Source: Flavobacterium okayamense (lineage in GTDB: Bacteria; Bacteroidota; Bacteroidia; Flavobacteriales; Flavobacteriaceae). From it: a stretch of DNA of 64,000 nt. This document shows positions 52,936-64,000 of the stretch, in pieces. The notes beneath the pieces were generated by a model, which was not told the origin of the DNA, made no database searches, and was given only the letters and a program-made list of their open reading frames with translations. Where the stretch lies: assembly GCF_019702945.1 (NCBI RefSeq), contig NZ_AP024749.1, forward strand, positions 1,736,001 to 1,800,000. Reading direction: 5' to 3'. How positions within the stretch are numbered: the first letter of the stretch is position 1; each line of letters opens with the position of its first letter. The translations under genes and the position numbers were made by a program.

Positions 52936-54924
52936 CTATATTTTTTCTTGTAGCGCCTGAATTTCGTCTCGCAATTTTGCAGCTTGCATAAAGTCTAAAT
53001 CTTTTGCTGCTTTTTCCATGGCTTTACGTTTTTCGCGAATTTTCTTTTCTATTTCTGGTTTAGACAAATATTCACTTTCAGGTTCTGCCGCTTTTAAAAC
53101 TTGGTTTTCATAATATTGTGTCGATACAGAATTACCTCTTAATGCATTTCCTAAACTTTTATTCAAAGCTTTCGGAACCAAATTATTTTCTTTATTATAA
53201 TTAATTTGCTTCTCACGACGATAATTGGTTTCGTCAATCGTTCGTTGCATAGAATTGGTAATTTTATCAGCATACATAATGGCTTTTCCATTTACGTTTC
53301 GAGCCGCACGACCAACGGTTTGCGTTAACGAGCGTTGACTACGTAAAAAACCTTCTTTGTCGGCATCGATAATAGCTACTAATGAAACTTCGGGTAAATC
53401 TAAACCTTCACGTAATAAATTAACTCCGATTAAAACATCGAATAAACCTTTACGTAAATCTTGCATAATTTCAACGCGTTCCAAAGTGTCAATATCACTA
53501 TGAACGTAGCGACAACGAATAGCAACTTTGGTTAAATATTTCGCTAATTCTTCCGCCATTCTTTTTGTTAAAGTAGTAACCAGCACACGTTCGTCAACTT
53601 CAACTCTTTGTTGAATTTCTTCAATTAAATCATCAATTTGGTTTAAACTAGGACGTACTTCTATAATTGGATCAAGTAAACCTGTTGGGCGAATTACTTG
53701 TTCTACATAAATACCTTCCGTTTTCTTTAATTCATAATCAGCAGGAGTTGCCGAAACATAAATTACCTGATTTTGTAAGCTTTCAAATTCTTCAAACTTC
53801 AATGGTCGGTTGTCCATAGCAGCTGGTAATCGGAAACCATATTCTACTAAGTTCTCTTTTCTACTTCTATCGCCTCCATACATCGCATGAACTTGGGAAA
53901 TAGTAACGTGACTTTCATCCACAACCATTAAATAATCATCTGGAAAATAATCTAACAAACAGAAAGGTCGAGTTCCTGGCGCTCTTCCGTCTAAATAACG
54001 TGAATAGTTTTCAATTCCAGAACAGTAGCCTAATTCGCGAATCATTTCCAAATCGAAATTGGTTCGTTCCTCTAATCGTTTTGCTTCGAGATGTTTGCCG
54101 ATTTCTTTGAAATAATCTACTTGTTTGACCATGTCTTGCTGTATTTCCCAAATTGCCTTTTGAAGAACATCTGGAGAAGTCACAAACATATTCGCTGGAT
54201 AAATGTTTAGTTTCTCATAGCGTTCCAAAACCTGAGAAGTTTTGGCATCAAAAGCTTCAATTTCTTCAATTTCATCACCAAAAAAGTGAATTCGGAAAGG
54301 TTCATCAGCATAGCTTGGGAAAATTTCTACAGTATCTCCTTTAATTCTGAAAGTTCCCGGAGTGAATTCGGCTTCCGTTCGCGCATACAAACTCTGAACC
54401 AAACGATGTAATAATTTGGTACGCGAAATTTCCTGACCATTATCTAATGAAATGACATTTTTTTGAAACTCCACTGGATTTCCTATACCATACAAACACG
54501 AAACGGAAGCAACTACTAAAACATCTCTTCGACCCGAAAGTAGAGCAGAAGTAGTGCTCAACCTCATTTTTTCTAATTCATCATTAATTGATAAATCTTT
54601 TTCAATATAGGTTCCTGTAACAGGAATATACGCTTCGGGTTGGTAATAGTCGTAATAGGATACAAAATATTCAACCGCATTATTTGGAAAAAACTGTTTA
54701 AATTCTGAATACAATTGGGCTGCTAGTGTTTTGTTGTGTGCCAAAACTAGTGTAGGGCGTTGTACTTCTTGAATAACATTTGCAACAGTAAACGTTTTAC
54801 CAGAACCCGTTACACCTAGAAGGGTTTGGTACTTTTCCTCATTTAAAATTCCTTCTGATAGTTTTTTAATAGCTTGAGGCTGATCTCCAGTTGGACTGTA
54901 TTCGGATACGACTTGAAATTTCAT
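52936..54924 (-). CDS. uvrB: Excinuclease ABC subunit B
   Basis: 662 residues, the standard UvrB length. Walker A is LGVTGSGKTFTVANV at about 36-50. The beta-hairpin region YYDYYQPEAYIP at about 92-103 inserts between DNA strands. Helicase motifs VDESHVTI, YVSATPADYEL and QTVGRAARNV follow. The C-terminal UVR domain (EKKIREKRKAMEKAAKDLDF, LRDEIQALQEK) binds UvrC. It verifies damage in nucleotide excision repair. It is transcribed divergently from a small secreted-protein gene. Confidence 0.96.
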   Translation of the reverse strand: MKFQVVSEYSPTGDQPQAIKKLSEGILNEEKYQTLLGVTGSGKTFTVANVIQEVQRPTLVLAHNKTLAAQLYSEFKQFFPNNAVEYFVSYYDYYQPEAYIPVTGTYIEKDLSINDELEKMRLSTTSALLSGRRDVLVVASVSCLYGIGNPVEFQKNVISLDNGQEISRTKLLHRLVQSLYARTEAEFTPGTFRIKGDTVEIFPSYADEPFRIHFFGDEIEEIEAFDAKTSQVLERYEKLNIYPANMFVTSPDVLQKAIWEIQQDMVKQVDYFKEIGKHLEAKRLEERTNFDLEMIRELGYCSGIENYSRYLDGRAPGTRPFCLLDYFPDDYLMVVDESHVTISQVHAMYGGDRSRKENLVEYGFRLPAAMDNRPLKFEEFESLQNQVIYVSATPADYELKKTEGIYVEQVIRPTGLLDPIIEVRPSLNQIDDLIEEIQQRVEVDERVLVTTLTKRMAEELAKYLTKVAIRCRYVHSDIDTLERVEIMQDLRKGLFDVLIGVNLLREGLDLPEVSLVAIIDADKEGFLRSQRSLTQTVGRAARNVNGKAIMYADKITNSMQRTIDETNYRREKQINYNKENNLVPKALNKSLGNALRGNSVSTQYYENQVLKAAEPESEYLSKPEIEKKIREKRKAMEKAAKDLDFMQAAKLRDEIQALQEKI

Positions 54925-55038
54925 TTAGAATTGTTGCAAATTTTAGAAGCAATAAAGTTACAAAGTTTATTACGAATTGTAATTAAATTTCCAATAGATT
55001 TGGCATTGTTATTGTTTGTCTGTTCAAAACTTTATGTC

Positions 55039-55428
55039 ATGAAAACTTTTATTTTAAATTTATTTTTCTTTTTCTCAATTACTATTTACTCACAAGAGTT
55101 TGTTGGAGAGTACTCTTATAAAAGTGAACCAGTAAATGCCGGACCTATTATTTATAACTTAAAATTAAACGAAGATTTTAGATACGAAATCAACATTCAT
55201 AGAAGAATTAACCGAGAATTAGGACCAGATGAATATTTTAAGGGAGTAGGAACTTGGAAACAAGTAAATAATAAAATTATTTTTTATCCTGAATTATGTG
55301 GTGAAAAGAATGAGATTGATATGACAAGTGTAACTGCTCGGTTTGATATTAAGAAAAAGGATGAATTGTTATTTTATTCAAAAAGAAAGATGAGTTGGGG
55401 ATTAAATGTTGGTATGAAGAAAGGGTAA
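55039..55428 (+). CDS. Small secreted protein of unknown function
   Basis: 129 residues from the ATG at 55039. An in-frame ATG at 54874 would place 55 extra residues in front of the signal peptide and run into uvrB, so it is rejected. Signal peptide MKTFILNLFFFFSITIYSQ. The mature part begins EFVGEYSYKSEPVNAGPIIYNLKLNEDFRYEI and has GTWKQVNNKIIFYPEL, the pattern of a lipocalin-like or META-type small barrel used in stress or copper-response proteins. No family is certain. Confidence 0.65.
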   Translation: MKTFILNLFFFFSITIYSQEFVGEYSYKSEPVNAGPIIYNLKLNEDFRYEINIHRRINRELGPDEYFKGVGTWKQVNNKIIFYPELCGEKNEIDMTSVTARFDIKKKDELLFYSKRKMSWGLNVGMKKG

Positions 55429-55463
55429 AAAGTTATATTTTTAGGGTATATCAAATAAAATTT

Positions 55464-55471
55464 TATATTTG
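55464..55471 (+). promoter_or_regulatory. TAnnTTTG -7 promoter element for the M28 peptidase gene
   Basis: TATATTTG matches the -7 consensus and lies 28 bases before the ATG at 55500, which also argues against a longer reading from 55395. Confidence 0.6.
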
Positions 55472-55499
55472 TAACACCCACAATCTAAACTTAACCAAA

Positions 55500-56669
55500 A
55501 TGAAGAAAATTACTCTTTTCGTATTATTTTTAAGTTGTAACTTATTTTCACAGAGTTTTATTCAATCGTATGCTGATGTTGCAAATCAAACTTCTCAAGC
55601 AAATATTACAGCGCATTTAACGGAATTTGAAAACCTTGGAGTAAAAAGGAGAGGTACTCAACCATTGGAAGATACATACAACTGGTTAAGAAATGAGTAT
55701 TTAAGTTACGGATATGTAGCAGGTCAATTACAAGAAGATACTTATTTAAATGCTGGTTTTACATGTAAAAATTTAATTGTTACAAAAGTAGGTTCAGTTT
55801 ATCCAAACTCTTATGTTATTATTTGTGGTCATTATGATACAATTGTTGGAACAGGAACTAACGACAACGGTAGTGGAACAGTTTCAATACTTGAAGTAGC
55901 ACGATTATTACAAAATATTGATACAGAATATTCTATAAAATTCATTCACTTCAGTGGTGAAGAAGATGGCTTAGTTGGAAGTAATCATTATGTGAATAAT
56001 GTTGTAAATGCTACAACTCCTAAAATGGATATAAAGCTAGTTTTTAATTTGGATGAAGTAGGAGGAATAGCTGGAGTTACCAACAATACTATTACTTGTG
56101 AGAGAGATACAGGTTCTCCAACTTCAAATAATGCAGCTTCAAATACGATTACTAATGAATTAATTACTTGTGTTGGTTTGTATTCGCCTTTGAATACAAG
56201 TTTATCATATGCGTATGCTTCTGATTACATGCCTTTTGAAGACAATAATGAAGTAATTACAGGATTTTATGAAACTAACGAATCTTCTCATCCGCACTCA
56301 TCGACGGATTTATTAGTAAATATGGATCCAGTCTACAATTATAATGTAGCAAAAGCTGCCGTAGGAGCAATGTTACATTTTGCAATTGCAACTACAAGTT
56401 TATCTAATTCAAGTTTTGACAATGATTTTAATATTAGTTTTTTTCCTAATCCAACTCAAGATTATTTAAGTATTAATTTTGGGGAGTTTACTGGAAAAAA
56501 CACTAAAGTTTCGATTTATGATATTAATGGTAAACAAGTTGAATTCAAACATTATTCGTCGCCTAAAATAATTGAAGTTTTAGATTTTTGCCAATTTGAA
56601 AAAGGTATTTATTTGGTTCAAATGGAATCTGATGGTAAAGAAATTTCAAGAAAAATTGTAAAAAATTAA
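55500..56669 (+). CDS. Secreted M28 family zinc aminopeptidase with T9SS type A sorting domain
   Basis: 389 residues. The signal peptide ends ...CNLFSQ (about 17). The M28 core has ICGHYDTIVGTGTNDNGSGT with zinc ligands His111 and Asp122 and the activating Asp113, FSGEEDGLVGS with catalytic Glu154, LVFNLDEVGGI with Asp185, and SSHPHSSTD with the last His. The C-terminal 80 residues (SFFPNPTQDYLSINF, VSIYDINGKQV, KGIYLVQM, KIVKN) are a type A sorting domain, so the enzyme is exported by T9SS. It overlaps the converging thiamine pyrophosphokinase gene by 4 bases. Confidence 0.92.
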   Translation: MKKITLFVLFLSCNLFSQSFIQSYADVANQTSQANITAHLTEFENLGVKRRGTQPLEDTYNWLRNEYLSYGYVAGQLQEDTYLNAGFTCKNLIVTKVGSVYPNSYVIICGHYDTIVGTGTNDNGSGTVSILEVARLLQNIDTEYSIKFIHFSGEEDGLVGSNHYVNNVVNATTPKMDIKLVFNLDEVGGIAGVTNNTITCERDTGSPTSNNAASNTITNELITCVGLYSPLNTSLSYAYASDYMPFEDNNEVITGFYETNESSHPHSSTDLLVNMDPVYNYNVAKAAVGAMLHFAIATTSLSNSSFDNDFNISFFPNPTQDYLSINFGEFTGKNTKVSIYDINGKQVEFKHYSSPKIIEVLDFCQFEKGIYLVQMESDGKEISRKIVKN

Positions 56670-57328
56670 TCCCAACATTCCATTAAGAGTAAATCGCCTT
56701 CTTGATGTTTAATTACAACAATGCCATCTTCAGCAACATGATTGCTACTACTTGTTCGGTAACCTAAAGTTAAATTGTCATCTTGAAGTGGGTAAAATAA
56801 ATTTTGTGAATGAACCCCAGATACATTCCCAATAGGAATAAGAGATATTTTAGTGTCTTTTGGATACCATTTTTCGAAACGATTGGGTAATAAAAATATT
56901 TTAGAATGATCGTCTAGAATTACAATTTTTAAATCATTTCGAAATCGTACAATGTTGGTAATATTTGTTATGGTGTGGTCGGCTCTTTTACCTGTTGCCC
57001 AAATAATATTTACGGCTTTATGGCCTCTTTCAATTAGAAAATCTAATGCTTTTTCTAAATCGGTTTTGTTTTGATCTGGAGTATAAACAATTTCAAGTGG
57101 AAATTGTTTTTCTAAATATACCTCAGGATTGAAATCTCTATCAAAATCACCTAAAATAACATCCACCTTAATATCCAATTCTAAAACCCGTTCAATTGCG
57201 GAATCTAAGACAACCACAAATGGAGACCATTCTAGTAATTGTCCCATTAATTCTTGGCTACATGATGCGCCGTTTGCTATGATTAAAGCTGGTTCTTGGT
57301 CGTCACGGACGATATGATGAGAAGACAT
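56666..57328 (-). CDS. Thiamine pyrophosphokinase
   Basis: 220 residues of the TPK (ThiN) family. Motifs: ALIIANGASCS, VVVLDSAIERVLEL, VDVILGDFDRDFNPE (metal-binding DFD), YTPDQNKTDLEKALDFLIE (ATP/thiamine site, DxxKTD), and WATGKRADHTITNI. The C-terminal beta-sandwich has KISLIPIGNVSGV and LGYRTSSSNH. It makes thiamine diphosphate from thiamine and ATP. It lies 39 bases after the DUF4249 gene on the same strand and may be read through from that pair. No thiamine riboswitch was seen upstream, so regulation by thiamine is not indicated. Confidence 0.88.
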   Translation of the reverse strand: MSSHHIVRDDQEPALIIANGASCSQELMGQLLEWSPFVVVLDSAIERVLELDIKVDVILGDFDRDFNPEVYLEKQFPLEIVYTPDQNKTDLEKALDFLIERGHKAVNIIWATGKRADHTITNITNIVRFRNDLKIVILDDHSKIFLLPNRFEKWYPKDTKISLIPIGNVSGVHSQNLFYPLQDDNLTLGYRTSSSNHVAEDGIVVIKHQEGDLLLMECWD

Positions 57329-57367
57329 TTTATGTTTAATAATTTAGAATTACGAATTTACTAATTA

Positions 57368-58207
57368 TTATTCAACTGTATAAGTCATGGTATCTGTTTC
57401 TGATAACCTAAAAAAGCCTAGAGCGTAATTGTCAAAATTTGTTTGATTGATAATATTTCCTCTTACAGTTGCTGGAGGTGTTTGAAATGGACTTCCGCCA
57501 TTTGTTGCAGCAACGCCAAGTAAAATATTCATGTAATTATAATACGTTTCAGAAATGCCATGTAATGTAAAAGTAACTTCATTTCCGGCTTCTAAATCTT
57601 CATTTGTATACAACCCAAACATTTGATTTCCTTGAAAGAACTCATCTGAAATAACATCATATTCTGGTAAAGCTGTAATTGAAGTATTGAATTGAATAAG
57701 ATAAAAATTATTTTCAAAGGGAACATCGTCATAGAAAAACTTGACTTCAATTTCATCACCTGTAAAACCACCCTCGTTGTCTTGTTCTACAGAATCTATA
57801 GTTGGAGCTGCAAGTAAAGTTTCTGAAGCTGTGTACGTTTCACCATTTACAATTACAGTTAAAGTATAATTTTGATTAATTTCAGACACAAAATTTGGAC
57901 AAAAATATTCTCCAGAATTAGGAATTTCCACAAAATTAAACACATCATTATTTCCATTAGTTATAAAAACGGTAGCTCCAGTTACAAAAGGAATTGTATT
58001 TTCATAAAAATCAGTCGTGGTTGTCAATTTTATAGTTTGTTCATTTCCTAATGTTCCTTTTTGCCATTTTAACGAGGCATCAATCACTAATTTTGGTTCA
58101 GCAGTTTCTAAATCAATATCTACAACATCTTCACAACTAATTAAACTTATAATTGCGAAGAAAAGAATTAAAAATGTAGTCGCTATTTTAATTATAACTT
58201 TTATCAT
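57368..58207 (-). CDS. DUF4249 family lipoprotein
   Basis: 279 residues. The signal peptide LILFFAIISLISCEDVVDI has a lipobox Cys followed by acidic residues. The mature part starts DLETAEPKLVIDASL, the DUF4249 opening, and is beta-rich throughout with NEQTIKLTTTTDFYENTIPFVTGATVFI. Members of the family are encoded with TonB receptors and are thought to cap them as SusD-like surface lipoproteins. It starts 2 bases after the TonB receptor gene, so the pair is one unit. Confidence 0.88.
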   Translation of the reverse strand: MIKVIIKIATTFLILFFAIISLISCEDVVDIDLETAEPKLVIDASLKWQKGTLGNEQTIKLTTTTDFYENTIPFVTGATVFITNGNNDVFNFVEIPNSGEYFCPNFVSEINQNYTLTVIVNGETYTASETLLAAPTIDSVEQDNEGGFTGDEIEVKFFYDDVPFENNFYLIQFNTSITALPEYDVISDEFFQGNQMFGLYTNEDLEAGNEVTFTLHGISETYYNYMNILLGVAATNGGSPFQTPPATVRGNIINQTNFDNYALGFFRLSETDTMTYTVE

Positions 58208-58209
58208 GA

Positions 58210-60588
58210 TTAAAATTTAAAATTATAAGTTACACTTGGAACAATCCCGAAAATTGAAAGTCGAACTGCTTCATTATTGCCAGAATCTTGGTTTTGTCTA
58301 AAGCTTATAGATGCTGCATTTCGTCTGTTATACAAATTATAAATTCCAAAAACCCATTCGCCATACCAACTGCGATTCTTATTTTTTTCTGGAATTAATG
58401 TTGCTGAAATGTCTAAACGATGATAAGTAGGCAATCTGTTTTCATTACGTAATCCATACGTAGGAACAGTTATGCCTTGGTATTGGTATTGTCCATTAGG
58501 ATACGTAACAGGTTGTCCACTTTGAAGTGTAAAAATACTTCCAAAACTCCATTTTTCGTTGAGTTTGTACATTCCAGTTACAGAAAGGTTATGAAGTTTA
58601 TCCCAACCTGTTTTGTACCAATTACCATTATTAATTCCTGTTTCGATTTCAGATCTTCCTTCCGTTTTTTGTTCAGAACGCGAAATAGTATAAGAAACCC
58701 AACCATTTAATTTTCCATTGTTTTTTCGGGCTAAAATTTCAAGTCCATAAGCTCGAGCTACGCCATTTAGCACAACTTGTTCAATATCGTCATTTGCAAT
58801 TAAATCTGCACCATCTATATAATCTAGTCGGTTTTTAACTTTTTTATAAAAAGTCTCAACTTCTAGAGAATAATCTCCATTTTTAATATTTTGAAAATAC
58901 CCTAAGGCAACTTGATCTAAAATTTGTGGTTTTAAATAATCATCACTTGGTGCCCAAACATCTAGTGGAGTAGGAGATTGTGTATTAGAAATTAGATGAA
59001 GGTATTGTGCCATTCTATTGTAACTTGCTTTTAATGAACTGTTTTCATTTAAAGTATAAGCAATTGAAAATCGTGGCTCTAAGTTTCCAAATTGTGAAAT
59101 AATTTTATTTTTACCATATTGTTTTGTACCAATAGGAGTAGCTTTCTCATAGATTTGAAAGTCTTCATTAAAAACTACAGCTTTATTGTTTTCATACAGA
59201 TTTATTTCTTCATTACCCAATCGGTAAAATTTGCTAAAACGAAAACCATAGTTTAAAGCGATTTTATTAGATAGCTTCTGTTCAATATCGATATATAAAG
59301 AAGGTTCGAAAGCGTATTTTTTAGCCAATTGATCTGGATTAATACCTGAAGAATCATCTGTTGGTTCTATTTTTCCAGGATTAAAGTCATAATATACTGC
59401 ATTTGCTCCATAATATAGTTTTGTTTTATCATTCAAATAGTGCTTAAAATCGTACTTAATGTTGTAATTTTTAATGCCACTATTCCAATCAAATCCCACA
59501 AAATCTAAAGTCAATCCATAATAATAATCGCTGTAAATTAAGGATAGGTTAGAGAATAATTTATCAGTAAATAAATGATTCCATCGTAAGTTAAATACTG
59601 AATTACCATAAGTATTTACAAAACTTTCGTTCAAACTAAAAACATCTCTACCGAAATAACCCGATAAATATAAACTGTTATTTTCATTGAAATTGTAGCT
59701 TAGTTTAGTATTTAAATCGTAGAAGTAAGCAGAGTTTTTATTATCAGTTAATTTTAAGAATAAATGAGCATATGAACTTCTTCCGGCAAAAAGAAACGAA
59801 CCTTTATCTTTTTTGATTGGCCCTTCGGCTAAAAGTCTACTTGAAATTAATCCTATTCCTCCATTCATGTGAAATTTCGAATTATTTCCGTCTTTTTGAT
59901 AAATCTCTAATACTGAAGCAACTCTACCACCAAATCTTGCCGGAATTCCACCTTTATATAATTTGATATCTTTTATAGCATCGGTATTGAATACTGAAAA
60001 GAATCCAAATAAATGTGAAGTATTGAAAAGTGTGGCTTCATCTAAAAGTACCAAATTTTGATCAGCCGCACCACCACGTACGTTAAATCCCGACTGACCT
60101 TCACCCGCATTTGTAACTCCCGGAAGCGTTAAAATAGATTTTATTACATCGGTTTCTCCTAATACAACTGGCATTTGTTTTATGGATGCAGTTGTAATTT
60201 TATTTACACTCATTTCTGGCGTAGAAACTTTCACTTTGTAAGGGTTATCTGTTAGTATAACTTCTTCAAGTTCTTCAAGGTTTTCTTTTAGGACAAAATT
60301 TAACTTAATGTTTTCATTTAAATTGATTTCTGAACGAATATCAGAAAACCCTATATAGCTAACTAATAAATTGTAATTTCCTTTAGGAAGTGTTAAAGAA
60401 TAAAAGCCATATTCATTTGTAGTTGTTCCAGTTTGTAATTCTGGAATTATTATGTTTACACCTATTAATGTCTCGCCAGATAAACTGTCTTTCACAACAC
60501 CACTAAGAGTAAATTTATCTTGGGAAAATGAAGAATTTATGATAAAAAGTAGAATGAAAATATAAAAATGTTTTCTTTTTCTAAACAT
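58210..60588 (-). CDS. TonB-dependent receptor with carboxypeptidase-like domain
   Basis: 792-residue outer-membrane transporter. The signal peptide is followed by a carboxypeptidase regulatory-like domain (FTLSGVVKDSLSGETLIGVN, YGFYSLTLPKGNYNLLVSYIGF; about 24-105). The plug has MPVVLGETDVIKSILTLPGV, GFNVRGGAADQNLVLLDEA and GGIPARFGGRVASVLEIY. The 22-stranded barrel ends ...SVTYNFKF with a terminal Phe. It imports an unknown substrate using TonB energy, together with the DUF4249 lipoprotein. It has the layout of the FecA-like receptors that go with DUF4249. The substrate could not be deduced. Confidence 0.92.
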   Translation of the reverse strand: MFRKRKHFYIFILLFIINSSFSQDKFTLSGVVKDSLSGETLIGVNIIIPELQTGTTTNEYGFYSLTLPKGNYNLLVSYIGFSDIRSEINLNENIKLNFVLKENLEELEEVILTDNPYKVKVSTPEMSVNKITTASIKQMPVVLGETDVIKSILTLPGVTNAGEGQSGFNVRGGAADQNLVLLDEATLFNTSHLFGFFSVFNTDAIKDIKLYKGGIPARFGGRVASVLEIYQKDGNNSKFHMNGGIGLISSRLLAEGPIKKDKGSFLFAGRSSYAHLFLKLTDNKNSAYFYDLNTKLSYNFNENNSLYLSGYFGRDVFSLNESFVNTYGNSVFNLRWNHLFTDKLFSNLSLIYSDYYYGLTLDFVGFDWNSGIKNYNIKYDFKHYLNDKTKLYYGANAVYYDFNPGKIEPTDDSSGINPDQLAKKYAFEPSLYIDIEQKLSNKIALNYGFRFSKFYRLGNEEINLYENNKAVVFNEDFQIYEKATPIGTKQYGKNKIISQFGNLEPRFSIAYTLNENSSLKASYNRMAQYLHLISNTQSPTPLDVWAPSDDYLKPQILDQVALGYFQNIKNGDYSLEVETFYKKVKNRLDYIDGADLIANDDIEQVVLNGVARAYGLEILARKNNGKLNGWVSYTISRSEQKTEGRSEIETGINNGNWYKTGWDKLHNLSVTGMYKLNEKWSFGSIFTLQSGQPVTYPNGQYQYQGITVPTYGLRNENRLPTYHRLDISATLIPEKNKNRSWYGEWVFGIYNLYNRRNAASISFRQNQDSGNNEAVRLSIFGIVPSVTYNFKF

Positions 60589-60640
60589 GGTATATTATTT
60601 GATATACAAAGTTGACGATTAATCTTGAATTTTGTTTCAT

Positions 60641-60679
60641 TACATTTGTTAATCATTGGTTAATTTATAGATACTTTTG
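60641..60679 (+). promoter_or_regulatory. Two TAnnTTTG -7 elements ahead of the 219-residue secreted-protein gene
   Basis: TACATTTG (60641-60648) and TACTTTTG (60672-60679) both match the -7 consensus. For the second, a TTG at 60646-60648 lies 23 bases upstream, which is acceptable -33 spacing. Both would start transcripts before the ATG at 60711. Confidence 0.5.
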
Positions 60680-60710
60680 TAGTATTTATATAGATTTGTT
60701 AAAATTTGAG

Positions 60711-61367
60711 ATGAAGATATTTACAAACATATTTTTTCTTTTTTTCATTGTTTCTTCAATCGCACAGATTGACAAGAAAAATGTTCCTCTTAAATTAAAG
60801 TTGGACAATCCATTTAAAGAAACGCCTGCTGATCAATCTAATTTACCCTCATTAGAGTTTAAAAGTATTTTTGATACCGAAAACAAACCTAATCGCTATT
60901 CAATTTTGCCAAAAACTGAAGAGAAAACTAAAAGTATATTAGATACCTCTACTGATTTTAAAAATCCAGGAGACGAAATAAAAAATAAATTAAATAATGA
61001 AATAGAAAAAGAAGGAAATTGGAATGACGTATTCTTTGGAAAATTCATTGTTAAGACTTCCTCAATAAAAATTAAGACAAGAGATTTTGCAGATCCGGAT
61101 GGTGATAGAATTAGGTTCTTCTTAAATAAAGATGTTATGTATTTGAATGAATTACTTGAAGCAAATTTTAAAACCTATGTTTTGAATTTGAAAGAAGGAG
61201 ATAATGCAATTGATATTATGGCACTTAATCAAGGTTTAGCAGGACCAAATACAGCGTTTTTTGCTATTTATGATGAAAATGATAATCTAATTACTTCAAA
61301 TGAGTGGAATTTAAAAACAGGTGTTTCTGCAAAATTCCTCATTGAATATCGTAAACCTATGAGATAA
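60711..61367 (+). CDS. Hypothetical secreted protein
   Basis: 218 residues from the ATG at 60711; the longer reading from 60612 includes promoter elements and has no signal peptide. MKIFTNIFFLFFIVSSIAQ is the signal peptide. An acidic, Lys/Asn-rich linker (about 25-95) leads to a globular C-terminal half with DPDGDRIRFFLNKDVMYLNELLEANFKTYVLNL and NAIDIMALNQGLAGPNTAFFAIYDE, which looks like a beta-sandwich with a possible calcium loop (DPDGD). No named family was recognised. It is monocistronic and convergent with isocitrate dehydrogenase. Confidence 0.7.
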   Translation: MKIFTNIFFLFFIVSSIAQIDKKNVPLKLKLDNPFKETPADQSNLPSLEFKSIFDTENKPNRYSILPKTEEKTKSILDTSTDFKNPGDEIKNKLNNEIEKEGNWNDVFFGKFIVKTSSIKIKTRDFADPDGDRIRFFLNKDVMYLNELLEANFKTYVLNLKEGDNAIDIMALNQGLAGPNTAFFAIYDENDNLITSNEWNLKTGVSAKFLIEYRKPMR

Positions 61368-61369
61368 AT

Positions 61370-61401
61370 AAAAAAGGCTTTCAAAATGAAAGCCTTTTTT
61401 A
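61370..61401. terminator. Bidirectional terminator between the secreted-protein gene and isocitrate dehydrogenase
   Basis: AAAAAAGGCTTTC pairs with GAAAGCCTTTTTT (13-bp stem, AAAAT loop) between convergent genes. Confidence 0.93.
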
Positions 61402-61420
61402 TTGTTAAACTAAGTTACTC

Positions 61421-63658
<2,238 letters not shown>

Positions 63659-63684
63659 TTAGACATAATAATTTACAAGCCACG

Positions 63685-63692
63685 CAAATATA
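63685..63692 (-). promoter_or_regulatory. TAnnTTTG -7 promoter element for isocitrate dehydrogenase
   Basis: The complement reads TATATTTG and lies 41 bases before the start codon. No TTG was found at normal -33 spacing. Confidence 0.55.
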
Positions 63693-63811
63693 AGAAAATA
63701 ATGAGGATTTATTAATGACGCTTGTTGGCTATATGGTATTATTTAAGAATTGATAAAAAAAGGATTTCATTTTAAGAATTTAATAATTTTTGCTTAAAAT
63801 TTTTATAAATA

Positions 63812-63844
63812 AAAAAAGGTTGAACTATATGTCCAACCTTTTTT
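63812..63844 (-). terminator. Terminator downstream of rplS
   Basis: AAGGTTG and CAACCTT pair, with an inner AC/GT pair and one mismatch, around TATAT; A and T runs flank it. On the minus strand it follows the rplS stop by 20 bases. Confidence 0.85.
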
Positions 63845-63863
63845 ATGAATTTTAAAGTGAAGA

Positions 63864-64000
63864 TTAATATCTTCTTTCTTTAATTTTAGCTTTTTTACCA
63901 GTAAGTTCTCTGAAGTAGAAAATACGAGCTCTACGAACTTTACCTCTTTGGTTAACTTCAATTTTTTGTAATGCTGGCATGTTAACAGGGAAGATACGCT
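63864..64000 (-). CDS. rplS: Ribosomal protein L19 (3' end, partial)
   Basis: The last 44 residues read [20 protein letters not shown] and then [20 protein letters not shown] before ERRY and TAA. The pattern FP...P.I.KIEV..RGKVRRA..YYLRE..GK.ARIKER is specific to bacterial L19, a large-subunit protein at the subunit interface. The gene runs off the right edge of the window. It is followed by an intrinsic terminator, so it is the last gene of its operon. Confidence 0.93.
   Translation of the reverse strand, partial: RIFPVNMPALQKIEVNQRGKVRRARIFYFRELTGKKAKIKERRY

Noticed and set aside
60589..60710. Thiamine riboswitch upstream of the TonB receptor/DUF4249/thiamine pyrophosphokinase run
   Set aside because: No CUGAGA or other conserved THI-element segments can be seen. 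Co-orientation alone does not show thiamine uptake.

Overview
The window is an AT-rich chromosomal segment from a member of the Bacteroidota, almost certainly a Flavobacteriaceae bacterium close to Flavobacterium. Four things support this: type IX secretion (T9SS) C-terminal sorting domains of both type A and type B, TonB/DUF4249 outer-membrane pairs, a one-piece SecDF, and repeated TAnnTTTG -7 promoter elements (one, at secDF, with a TTG -33 box 20 bp upstream). No rRNA, tRNA, CRISPR array, phage or transposase gene was seen.

Layout. 1-1.9 kb: the 3' end of an unknown gene and a T9SS type B surface protein. 1.95-10.9 kb: a cell-surface polysaccharide locus with a FemAB/GNAT-like acyltransferase, an FdtB-like sugar aminotransferase, an FdtA-like cupin, a Wzx-type flippase and five glycosyltransferases in mixed orientation, followed by ftsE. 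11.7-17.4 kb: a 1004-residue TPR protein, an outer-membrane beta-barrel, an RDD protein and a GreA-like protein. 17.7-30.1 kb: housekeeping genes (asnB, gyrB, mdh, secDF, lgt, yidD, cysS, folE). 30.3-37.3 kb: a small secreted protein and a 2167-residue T9SS adhesin with twelve internal repeats. 37.3-43.3 kb: an aminotransferase, a two-lobed retropepsin-like/PDZ protein, a DUF1573 protein and valS. 43.4-45.3 kb: three small orphan genes, each bounded by its own matching inverted repeats and together enclosed by two terminators. This looks like an integron-like cassette array and is the most interesting part of the window. 45.4-52.4 kb: an envelope operon (a 51-residue ORF, two paralogous lipoproteins, an OmpA-like protein, a coiled-coil protein) and a hybrid one-piece two-component regulator. 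52.5-64 kb: hpf, uvrB, an M28 peptidase, thiamine pyrophosphokinase, a DUF4249/TonB receptor pair, monomeric isocitrate dehydrogenase and the 3' end of rplS.

Short palindromic repeats are scattered through the window. One is translated in frame inside the sugar aminotransferase, one is nested inside another upstream of cysS, one with terminal inverted repeats lies before valS, and a block of nested palindromes lies between asnB and gyrB. Many genes end in strong intrinsic terminators, several of them bidirectional between convergent genes. Product calls rest on motifs read by eye from the translated sequence. No database search was possible.
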